This document shows, in pieces, positions 1-6,410 of a stretch of DNA of 7,804 nt (its first letter is position 1; each line of letters opens with the position of its first letter). Source of the stretch: CAYWLI01 sp964519535 (lineage in GTDB: Bacteria > Desulfobacterota > B13-G15 > RBG-16-54-18); the NCBI GenBank assembly GCA_964519535.1, contig CAZFIR010000279.1, positions 1-7,804 of the forward strand. Reading direction: 5' to 3'. The notes beneath the pieces are model-generated. The model had not been told where the DNA came from and did not search any database. It worked only from the letters and a program-made list of their open reading frames with translations. The position numbers and the translations under genes are program-made.

Positions 1-2
1 AA

Positions 3-2156
3 GCATTGCGGGAGGGTGAGGAACGATTCAGGTTATTAGCTGACAATGCACCCTTTGGTATCTCTATTATGGCACCTGATAGGAGTTTTGTGTATTTCAA
101 TCCAATGTTTACGGTGATTTTCGGCTATGCCAAAGAGGATATATCGGACAAGGATACCTGGTTTGCCAAGGCCTATCCAGATGCAGAATACAGAAAAAAG
201 GTGTCCTCCCTCTGGAAAAGGGATCGAGACGAAGATGTGAAGATTGGGGAGGAAAATCAACGGATCTTCACCGTGCGATGTAAAAACGGCCAGAATAAGA
301 TTATTGACTTCAGGAGTGTACATTTAGGGGACGGAAAACAATATCTCTTCTATGAAGACATCACTGATAGGGCAATGACAGAGGAGGCCCTAAAACACAG
401 TGAAGAGCGCTATCGAACACTGGTGGAGAACATTGATCTTGGAATCAACCTTATAGATGCCAATCACAATATAATCATGGTAAACGCTACACAAAGCAAA
501 AGGTTTAAAAAATCCATTAATGAGATGATCGGAAAAAAATGTTTCCGTGTGTTTCAACAACGGGATAGCGTTTGCCAAAATTGTATCGGAATAAAGGCAA
601 TGGCTACTGGTCAACCTGTGGAGGTTGAGGCAGAAGGGGTACGCGATGGCCAGAGCCATGCGCAAATCAGGGTTCAAGCCTTTCCAGCCTTAGGGCAAGA
701 TGGCACAGCGACCGCGTTCATAGTAATTGTAGAAGACATCACCGAACGCAAGCAGATGGAGCAGGAGCTACGTGAGAGTGAAGAACGATACAGGACTTTA
801 TACGAAGACAACCCATCCATGTACTTAACTGTGAATGCAGAAGGCACGGTGCTTTCCGTCAACCAATTTGGTGCCGAACAACTGGGCTACACAGTTAAAG
901 AATTGGTTGGGCAACCGGTGTTGAATGTTTTTTGCGAGGACGACAAAGAGGCTGTTCAGCAGCAATTTACAACCTGTATACAAAATCCCACAGAGGTATT
1001 TCACTGGGAATTTCGCAAAGTCCGAAAAGACGGGAACATAATGTGGGTGAAAGAAGCCGCGCGTGCCGTGCGGAATATTGACGGTAAGCTGGTAGTCCTC
1101 ATTGTTTGTGAGGACATATCCGAGCGCAAGCTGATGGAAGAAGCGCTGCGGCAAAGCGAAGCCAATTTAAAGAAAGCACAGGAAGTTGGTCATGTTGGAA
1201 GTTGGCACCTTGACCTGAAGAAAAAGGAACTTATCTGGTCGGATGAAACGTGTCGGATCTTTGGGATACCCCAGGAAACGGTTTTGACATATGAGGAATT
1301 CCTTGAAGCGGTTCACCCGGATGACAGGGAATATGTTGATAAAGCTTGGACGGCGGTTTTCGACAAAGAGCTCTATGATATCGAGCACCGCATTGTAGTG
1401 AACGGTGAAGTGAAGTGGGTCAGGGAAAAGGCTGAGGTTGAACTTAATGACAAAATCAAGGGTATTCGTGCAACAGGGACAGTGCAAGACATCACCGAGA
1501 AAAAGCGAGCGGATAAAGAACTTAAAAAAAGTTTTGATAGATTGAGAAAAAGCCTAGAATCAACGATCAGCGCATTGGCCTCGGCGCTCGAAGTGAGAGA
1601 TCCCTATACTGCCGGTCACCAACAGCGCGTGACGGATCTTGCCTGTGCCATCGCCGAGGAAATGGGCCTTACGGAGGAGCAGATTGATGGAATCCGTATG
1701 GCCGGCTTTATCCACGATATAGGCAAGATCAATATACCCGCTGAAATCCTCAATAAGCCCGGTCCGTTAAGCGATATCGAATATAGTCTGTTCAAAAATC
1801 ACCCTCAAGTCGGGTACGACGTCTTAAAAAACGTAGAATTTCCTTGGCCCGTTGCCCAGATCGTATTTCAACACCACGAACGGTTTGATGGCTCCGGATA
1901 TCCTCAAGGTCTTTCAGGTGACGAGATTATCTTGGAGGCAAGAATCTTAGCGGTGGCTGACATTGTTGAAGCCATAGCCTCTCACCGTCCATACCGACCG
2001 GCTCGCGGCGCAGGGGATGCTCTCGAGGAAATCTTACACAATAAGGGTACCTTATATGATCCTGAGGTCGTAGATGCCTGCTTGAGGGTTTTTTACGATA
2101 AAGGATTTAAGTTCGAGCAGACACTCAAGGTAGCAACTTCACCGAAAATTCATTGA
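3..2156 (+). CDS. Multi-PAS sensor with C-terminal HD-GYP domain, predicted c-di-GMP phosphodiesterase (5' partial)
   Basis: The reading frame is open to the left edge, and its first residues (ALREGEERFRLLADNAP) are a typical PAS entry sequence, so the true start lies upstream. Residues are counted from the TTG at position 6. Four PAS/PAC units are visible, at about 5-125, 132-250, 258-378 and 385-502. Each ends in a motif like EDITERK and the linkers repeat SEERYR. The HD-GYP domain spans about 515-700, with His538, HDIGK at 570-574, His599, HHE at 623-625, DGSGYP at 628-633 and Asp652, so the expected metal ligands are present. The family hydrolyses cyclic-di-GMP. No transmembrane segment is visible in this part, so the visible portion is probably cytoplasmic, but the missing N-terminus could hold a membrane, receiver or further PAS domain. 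PAS 2 carries Cys179, Cys190 and Cys193. Codons are visibly richer in A/T than in the operon to the right. The signal sensed is unknown. Confidence 0.93.
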   Translation, partial: ALREGEERFRLLADNAPFGISIMAPDRSFVYFNPMFTVIFGYAKEDISDKDTWFAKAYPDAEYRKKVSSLWKRDRDEDVKIGEENQRIFTVRCKNGQNKIIDFRSVHLGDGKQYLFYEDITDRAMTEEALKHSEERYRTLVENIDLGINLIDANHNIIMVNATQSKRFKKSINEMIGKKCFRVFQQRDSVCQNCIGIKAMATGQPVEVEAEGVRDGQSHAQIRVQAFPALGQDGTATAFIVIVEDITERKQMEQELRESEERYRTLYEDNPSMYLTVNAEGTVLSVNQFGAEQLGYTVKELVGQPVLNVFCEDDKEAVQQQFTTCIQNPTEVFHWEFRKVRKDGNIMWVKEAARAVRNIDGKLVVLIVCEDISERKLMEEALRQSEANLKKAQEVGHVGSWHLDLKKKELIWSDETCRIFGIPQETVLTYEEFLEAVHPDDREYVDKAWTAVFDKELYDIEHRIVVNGEVKWVREKAEVELNDKIKGIRATGTVQDITEKKRADKELKKSFDRLRKSLESTISALASALEVRDPYTAGHQQRVTDLACAIAEEMGLTEEQIDGIRMAGFIHDIGKINIPAEILNKPGPLSDIEYSLFKNHPQVGYDVLKNVEFPWPVAQIVFQHHERFDGSGYPQGLSGDEIILEARILAVADIVEAIASHRPYRPARGAGDALEEILHNKGTLYDPEVVDACLRVFYDKGFKFEQTLKVATSPKIH

Positions 2157-2175
2157 GCAGGACTCAATGTTTTAT
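2151..2175 (+). terminator. Possible weak intrinsic terminator at the end of the HD-GYP gene
   Basis: A perfect 7-bp inverted repeat, CATTGAG (2151-2157) and CTCAATG (2163-2169), encloses the 5-base loop CAGGA and is followed by TTTTATTAATT. The stem contains the TGA stop codon and has only three G/C pairs, so the hairpin is weak. Its position and the downstream T-rich stretch fit a terminator, but it could be chance. Confidence 0.35.
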
Positions 2176-2242
2176 TAATTCCCATAAACCCGTGGAAGAA
2201 AAAGGTCTTTGTTCTTAAATCAACTTTATATTCAAATTGACC

Positions 2243-2272
2243 TTGCACATCTCTTCCATTCCACAGTACAAT
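2243..2272 (+). promoter_or_regulatory. Possible sigma-70-type promoter for the M20 gene
   Basis: TACAAT at 2267-2272 differs from the consensus -10 hexamer TATAAT by one base. The best-placed -35 candidate is TTGCAC at 2243-2248, 18 bp upstream, which is a poor match. The better hexamer TTGACC at 2237-2242 sits 24 bp away, too far for standard spacing. Transcription would begin near 2280, giving a leader of about 58 bases. This is sequence resemblance only. Confidence 0.3.
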
Positions 2273-2325
2273 TTCCCATCAATGTGAGAAAACTGCTTCG
2301 TTTACACTGAAAAAAATTCCTTCTC

Positions 2326-2329
2326 GGAG
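2326..2329 (+). promoter_or_regulatory. Ribosome binding site of the M20 gene
   Basis: GGAG lies 8 bases before the ATG at 2338, standard spacing, and supports that start codon. Confidence 0.7.
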
Positions 2330-2337
2330 AAAAAGTA

Positions 2338-3681
2338 ATGGCTAACTATCATATCGACTGGCAAGGAATAAGGGACGAAGCGGCGGAGACCCTCAGTAAC
2401 TATATCAGGATCAACACCACGAACCCCCCTGGCAACGAGATGGAGGCAGCCCGCTACCTGGAGGGAATATTGCGCGCAGAGGGGATCAATACTACCATCT
2501 ATGAACCCGTTTCACGTCGGGCCAATCTCATGGCCGTCATACCCGCTGACACGGGAGGAAAACCTCTTGTCCTTCTCAATCACATGGACGTCGTACCTGT
2601 TGAGGAGGATAAGTGGAACCTCGATCCTTTTGGCGGGATCATCAAGGACGGTTATATCTTTGGCCGCGGGGCCATCGATATGAAGGGGAAAGGTGTCGCC
2701 GAGCTGATGACCATGCTCCTATTAAAGCGCCACAAGATCCCGCTGAAGCGGGATATCATCTTTTTGGCCACTGCCGATGAAGAAACCGGGGGTCGCTGGG
2801 GAGTTAAGTGGATGCTGGAGCAAGAAGCAGGGTTGAAAAAAGCGGCCTGTGTCCTTAATGAAGGGGGCTGCATCCTCGTACGCGAAAATAGAGAAACCGA
2901 TCACTACGAGATAGCAACGGCCCAAAAGGTGGTCGCCCAATTCAGCGTGAGGGCCAAAGGGACAACAGGCCATGGCTCCATGCCCCACAGGGACAGTGCC
3001 ACTATCAAGCTGATTAGGGCTCTCAATCGGCTGGTTGAGTGGGAAACCCCCTTTGTGGTCATCCCCCTGGTGAAGCAATATTTCGCTAACCTGGCGACGG
3101 TCAAGCCTCCGGCGGAGGCGCAAGGATACCACGATATCGAGGAGGCCTTGCGCGACCACACCTTTGCACAAGCCTTTACCGCCAACACGCAGTACAACGC
3201 CATGGTAAGAAATACCTTGACGCCCACCATGTTAAAAGCAGGACAGAAGGTAAACGTTATCCCGTCGAAGGCCGCGGCTGCCTTTGACTGCCGCGTCCTC
3301 CCCGGGACCTCCAGCAAGGATTTTTTCACCCAACTCCAAAAGGTCATAGGGGATGATGATATCGATATTGCCCCCTTACCGGAGTTCGAGAGCAATCCTC
3401 TTCCGCCCTCTCCCACCGACAATGAGCTCTATCAGGCCATTGAGCGGGTAGCCCAGCGTAAGGATCCGGGGTGCATGGTTACACCCTTTCTCATAACGGG
3501 GGCTACCGACAGCCGCTTCTTTCGAGAGATCGGGGTGCCCTGCTACGATTTCTCACCCTTTCACCTGAGGCAAGAGGACCTAAAACTGGTCCACGGTCAT
3601 AATGAGCGGATATCCCTTGAAAACCTGGGTTTCGCCAGTGAGGTCATCTTTGAGATCGTTTATGAGGTGGCCGCTGGATGA
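2338..3681 (+). CDS. M20-family metallopeptidase / deacylase (ArgE/DapE-like amidohydrolase)
   Basis: The 447-residue product has the complete M20 metal centre: NHMDVVP (His82, Asp84), GRGAIDMKGKG (Asp114), ADEETGG (catalytic Glu148, ligand Glu149), NEGG (Glu175) and a C-terminal HGHNE (His421). GHGSMPH at 211-217 opens the dimerisation (lid) domain, which runs to about residue 330. These zinc enzymes cleave an amide bond next to a free carboxylate, as in peptides, N-acetylornithine, N-succinyl-diaminopimelate or N-acyl amino acids. No signal peptide is seen, so the enzyme is probably cytoplasmic. The length and the long lid insertion around 240-290 resemble general M20 peptidases more than classical ArgE or DapE (about 375-385 residues), so I give no gene symbol. 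The ATG start is supported by GGAG at good spacing. The gene appears monocistronic, and its last 38 bp overlap the convergent pdxJ. The substrate cannot be told from context. Confidence 0.93.
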   Translation: MANYHIDWQGIRDEAAETLSNYIRINTTNPPGNEMEAARYLEGILRAEGINTTIYEPVSRRANLMAVIPADTGGKPLVLLNHMDVVPVEEDKWNLDPFGGIIKDGYIFGRGAIDMKGKGVAELMTMLLLKRHKIPLKRDIIFLATADEETGGRWGVKWMLEQEAGLKKAACVLNEGGCILVRENRETDHYEIATAQKVVAQFSVRAKGTTGHGSMPHRDSATIKLIRALNRLVEWETPFVVIPLVKQYFANLATVKPPAEAQGYHDIEEALRDHTFAQAFTANTQYNAMVRNTLTPTMLKAGQKVNVIPSKAAAAFDCRVLPGTSSKDFFTQLQKVIGDDDIDIAPLPEFESNPLPPSPTDNELYQAIERVAQRKDPGCMVTPFLITGATDSRFFREIGVPCYDFSPFHLRQEDLKLVHGHNERISLENLGFASEVIFEIVYEVAAG

Positions 3682-4387
3682 GAGAGATCATATCCCGTAC
3701 CGCCCGCTCCATCCCAACTAATACCGCCCGCGCCACGATGCTGTGGCCGATGCTTAACTCCTCTATCTCTGGAATATCTGTAATCCTATCCACATTGAAA
3801 TAGTTGAGGCCATGTCCTGCCTTCACCTCCAGGCCGAAGCCATGGGCTTGTCTGGCCGCCACTATTACCTTCTGAAGCTCTTTATCCACCTCCTGAGGGG
3901 TCTTGGCCTCACAATACGACCCGGTGTGGATCTCGATGGCATCGGCCCCGACATCCCGGGAGGATTGTACTTGATCCTCGACGGGGTCAATAAAGAGACT
4001 GACCTTAATCCCTGCATCCTTGAGCGCTTGTACCGCCTCTTCCACCCGTTTGCGGTTGCGAACGACATCGAGTCCCCCTTCAGTAGTGAGCTCTTCCCGC
4101 TTTTCAGGTACCAGGGTCGATACCTCGGGCTTGATCTCTGAGGCGATGTGAATCATTTCTTCGGTGACGGCCATCTCCATGTTCAATGTCGTCTTGACGG
4201 TCTCACGCAGGATCCGTAGGTCCCTGTCCTTGATGTGTCTCCTGTCCTCCCGCAGGTGAACCACGATGCACTCCGCCCCGCCCAGCTCAGCCAGGGCAGC
4301 GGCGGTCACCGGATCTGGATAGTCGATCCTGCGCGCCTCCCGTACGGTGGCCACATGATCAATGTTCACCCCAAGTCGTGGTAACAA
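3644..4387 (-). CDS. pdxJ: Pyridoxine 5'-phosphate synthase PdxJ
   Basis: PdxJ condenses 3-amino-2-oxopropyl phosphate with 1-deoxy-D-xylulose 5-phosphate to give pyridoxine 5'-phosphate, the ring-closing step of the DXP-dependent vitamin B6 pathway, in the cytoplasm. The 247-residue product is full length (about 240 is usual) and forms a TIM barrel. Family motifs are LGVNIDHVATVREAR at 5-19, HLREDRRHI at 44-52, Glu71, EKREELTTEGGLD at 95-107, AGHGLN at 190-195 (His192) and IGHSIVARA at 213-221. The start is TTG at 4387-4385, chosen because the family begins just before LGVNIDH and because AGGAGG lies 4 bases upstream; no ATG or GTG lies near by. It is the last gene of the operon in this window, 8 bp after glmM. 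Its final twelve or so residues are encoded antisense to the end of the M20 gene. No acpS follows it. Confidence 0.97.
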   Translation of the reverse strand: MLPRLGVNIDHVATVREARRIDYPDPVTAAALAELGGAECIVVHLREDRRHIKDRDLRILRETVKTTLNMEMAVTEEMIHIASEIKPEVSTLVPEKREELTTEGGLDVVRNRKRVEEAVQALKDAGIKVSLFIDPVEDQVQSSRDVGADAIEIHTGSYCEAKTPQEVDKELQKVIVAARQAHGFGLEVKAGHGLNYFNVDRITDIPEIEELSIGHSIVARAVLVGMERAVRDMISLIQRPPHKRSQR

Positions 4388-4389
4388 AT

Positions 4390-4397
4390 CCCCTCCT
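4390..4397 (-). promoter_or_regulatory. Ribosome binding site of pdxJ, overlapping the glmM stop codon
   Basis: On the minus strand the sequence reads TAGGAGGGGATTTG: the glmM stop TAG runs straight into AGGAGG, followed by the TTG start. The strong site at short spacing decides the TTG start. The arrangement suggests that ribosomes finishing glmM help initiate pdxJ. Confidence 0.75.
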
Positions 4398-5745
4398 AGC
4401 CCAATGCCCTCTGGACCGTCTCGACCATGGCATCAGCCATCCTTGCTATCTTTTGCTCGTTCTCCCCTTCGATCATGATCCTCAGCACAGGTTCAGTGCC
4501 CGAATAGCGGACCAATATCCTTCCCCGCTTGCCCAGTTCTCTTTGACATTCATTGATCATCCGCTGAAGCTGGGGGACCAAGGAGAAATCCTTTTTTTCC
4601 TTGACCATAACATTGCGCTGGGTCTGGGGAAAGGTCACCATCACCTCGGCCAATCCAGCAAGGGTCACTCCCCTCTTCCGCATGATGGCCAAAATTTGCA
4701 TGGCCGTAATCATTCCGTCACCAGTCGTATTGTGATCTAAAAAGACGATATGCCCTGATTGCTCACCCCCCAGGTTGTATCCACCACTGAGCATCTCTTC
4801 CACCACATAGCGGTCACCCACCGGGGCCCTGACCATGTTCCCCCCGGCCTTCTTAAGGACCATCTCTAACCCCATATTGCTCATCACCGTGGCCACGAGC
4901 GTCTTCTTTTTGAGTGTACCCTCCTGCATCATATCCAAGGCGCAAATGGCCATGATGTGGTCCCCATCTATCACTCTCCCCGTGTGGTCCGTAAAGATTA
5001 CCCGATCGGCATCTCCATCCAAGGTCAGCCCCAAATCTGCACCCTTGTCCACCACGAGGTTGCTGATCAGCTCGGGGTGCAGGGAGCCACAGTTGAGGTT
5101 AATATTCTCTCCATCGGGCTCCACCCCAACGCAGGACACTTCTGCTCCTAACTCCTTTAATACTGCCGGGGCCACATGATAAGCTGCCCCGTTGGCACAA
5201 TCCACCACGATCTTTAACCCCTCGAGGGTGAGCTGTTCGGGGAAGGTACGTTTTAAAAAGGCCACGTACCTGCCTGCGGCATCATCGATCCTAAAGGCCT
5301 TCCCCACTTCTGTGCCGGTGGGGTGCACCCCGTCCAACGTACCGGAGAAGATAAGTTCCTCTATCTTCTGTTCCATTTCATCAGGTAGTTTGAAGCCGTT
5401 ACCGGCAAAGATTTTGATGCCATTGTCGTAAAAGGGGTTATGAGAGGCGGAGATAACCACCCCGGCATCGGCTCGCATGTCGGCGGTGATAAAGGCGATC
5501 CCCGGAGTGGGCAGGGGACCCACCAAGAGGACATCAGCTCCCATAGAACAGATCCCCGAGGCCAGGGCAGTCTCCAGCATATAGCCGGAAAGCCGTGTGT
5601 CCTTCCCCAAGACAATCCGATGTCTCCCCTTCGTGTTGCGAAAGAGATAGGCCGTGGCCTTGCCTATCTGCATGGCCATCTCACCGGTCATTGGTTCCTC
5701 ATTGGCCACTCCCCGCACACCATCCGTCCCGAACAACTTCCTCAT
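4396..5745 (-). CDS. glmM: Phosphoglucosamine mutase GlmM
   Basis: GlmM converts glucosamine 6-phosphate to glucosamine 1-phosphate, which feeds UDP-N-acetylglucosamine synthesis for peptidoglycan and lipopolysaccharide. The 449-residue product has the usual length (about 445) and all four alpha-D-phosphohexomutase domains. The N-terminus is MRKLFGTDGVRG. The phosphoserine loop is ISASHNP with Ser101, the magnesium loop is LDGDADR at 242-248 (Asp243, 245, 247), the sugar-binding loop is GEQSGH at 327-332 and the phosphate-binding loop is RYSGTEP at 413-419. The MRKLFGTDG start and the LDGDADR loop favour GlmM over phosphomannomutase. The ATG overlaps the cdaR stop as ATGA (5745-5742), and AAAGGAGG lies 13 bases upstream. 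In Firmicutes GlmM binds and inhibits the diadenylate cyclase CdaA. The adjacency to cdaA-cdaR here suggests the same link but does not prove it. Confidence 0.98.
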   Translation of the reverse strand: MRKLFGTDGVRGVANEEPMTGEMAMQIGKATAYLFRNTKGRHRIVLGKDTRLSGYMLETALASGICSMGADVLLVGPLPTPGIAFITADMRADAGVVISASHNPFYDNGIKIFAGNGFKLPDEMEQKIEELIFSGTLDGVHPTGTEVGKAFRIDDAAGRYVAFLKRTFPEQLTLEGLKIVVDCANGAAYHVAPAVLKELGAEVSCVGVEPDGENINLNCGSLHPELISNLVVDKGADLGLTLDGDADRVIFTDHTGRVIDGDHIMAICALDMMQEGTLKKKTLVATVMSNMGLEMVLKKAGGNMVRAPVGDRYVVEEMLSGGYNLGGEQSGHIVFLDHNTTGDGMITAMQILAIMRKRGVTLAGLAEVMVTFPQTQRNVMVKEKKDFSLVPQLQRMINECQRELGKRGRILVRYSGTEPVLRIMIEGENEQKIARMADAMVETVQRALG

Positions 5746-6395
5746 CGCTTTTGCCGTTCCTCCTTTACGACGACGGTGACTTTGGCCGTCCTCTTCACAG
5801 CTTTCTTTAATCTCAGGTCAGCGATCCGCAAGGGCGCCTCAATCTCTATGGTCTCTTTGAGGCCCGAGATGTCAACCTCCTCGGTCGACACTTCCTTCAG
5901 GCCTCCCAATTGACCGCGAGCACCCTGCAGATTGATATAGGGAGGATCAATAGAGACCTTGGTGACACGATATCCGCGGGCTGGCTTTCCTTTCACCACT
6001 GGCTTGACGTGAACGATCTTGTCCATGACGTGGTCGAGCTCAATCTTGACGGATGAAGGGCTGATCTGTGTAATATCCAAGGTCTTGGCAATATTGAAGT
6101 TATCAGGGAGGATATCAAAGGTGTTTGTCCCGGGTCTGGCGCGGGAAAGGTCGATTCGCGCCCTGATCTCCCTGGTGGGGAGTCTCTGCAACTGCATAAA
6201 TGATCCATTGATGCGCACATTAATGGCCTCATCGGTCACCTGGGTGACGATGAGGCTTGCGGGGACACGATAAAACTCAAGCGGCACCACCAATCCCACT
6301 TCACCACCGGTCTTGCTCTTGACAAAGACCCAGAGGATGATGGCGAGGATGATAGAGATGATCTTGAGCGTTGGATTTTTAGTAATAAATTTCAC
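5742..6395 (-). CDS. cdaR: YbbR-domain protein CdaR, partner/regulator of the diadenylate cyclase
   Basis: CdaR-type proteins are anchored in the membrane, expose YbbR domains outside and modulate CdaA activity. Here a short N-terminal segment (MKFITKNPTLK) precedes one hydrophobic helix at about 9-26, ending in LWVFVKS, a common YbbR start pattern. Two YbbR repeats follow, at about 36-120 (VPLEFYRVP, IDLSRARPGTNTF, SPSSVKIELD) and about 128-210 (VKPVVKGKPARGYRV, VSIDPPYINLQGA, EEVDISGL). At 217 residues it is much shorter than the four-repeat Bacillus subtilis protein (about 480). The start is GTG at 6395-6393, 15 bp after the cdaA stop, with only a weak GGTGG nearby, so it may be translated by reinitiation. 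The 3' end overlaps glmM by 4 bp. Family membership is clear; the regulatory role is inferred from homology and gene order. Confidence 0.92.
   Translation of the reverse strand: MKFITKNPTLKIISIILAIILWVFVKSKTGGEVGLVVPLEFYRVPASLIVTQVTDEAINVRINGSFMQLQRLPTREIRARIDLSRARPGTNTFDILPDNFNIAKTLDITQISPSSVKIELDHVMDKIVHVKPVVKGKPARGYRVTKVSIDPPYINLQGARGQLGGLKEVSTEEVDISGLKETIEIEAPLRIADLRLKKAVKRTAKVTVVVKEERQKR
5759..5766 (-). promoter_or_regulatory. Ribosome binding site of glmM, inside the end of cdaR
   Basis: The minus strand reads AAAGGAGG, a near-perfect Shine-Dalgarno sequence, 13 bases before the ATG at 5745. The spacing is somewhat long. The site is within the last codons of cdaR, as expected for overlapping, translationally coupled genes. 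Confidence 0.65.
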
Positions 6396-6410
6396 GTAAC
6401 CACCGTACTC

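Larger units (their letters stand above)
2157..2337. other. AT-rich intergenic region between the HD-GYP gene and the M20 gene
   Basis: This 181-bp stretch has no credible reading frame on either strand. It holds the downstream arm of the small stem-loop at its left end, a possible promoter near its middle and a ribosome binding site at its right end. I see no tRNA, riboswitch-like fold or long repeat in it. Confidence 0.7.

Noticed and set aside
6..8. TTG as the start of the PAS/HD-GYP gene
   Set aside because: The codons around it read ALREGEERFRLL, a PAS linker normally found inside multi-PAS proteins; the gene most likely continues to the left of the window.
2237..2272. Promoter formed by TTGACC and TACAAT
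   Set aside because: The spacer would be 24 bp, too long for a standard sigma-70 promoter; TTGCAC at 18 bp was kept as the weaker but better-placed -35 candidate.
2904..3422. A 172-codon open frame on the minus strand inside the M20 gene
   Set aside because: It lies wholly antisense to a gene with complete M20 motifs, shows no family motif, and has no convincing ribosome site; it is a shadow of the real frame.
3621..3632. AAACCTGGGTTT as a terminator hairpin for pdxJ
   Set aside because: The stem would be only 4-5 bp with a 2-4 base loop and no T-run follows on the minus strand.
5440..5913. A 157-codon plus-strand frame across the glmM/cdaR junction
   Set aside because: It is antisense to two conserved genes and has no recognisable domain.
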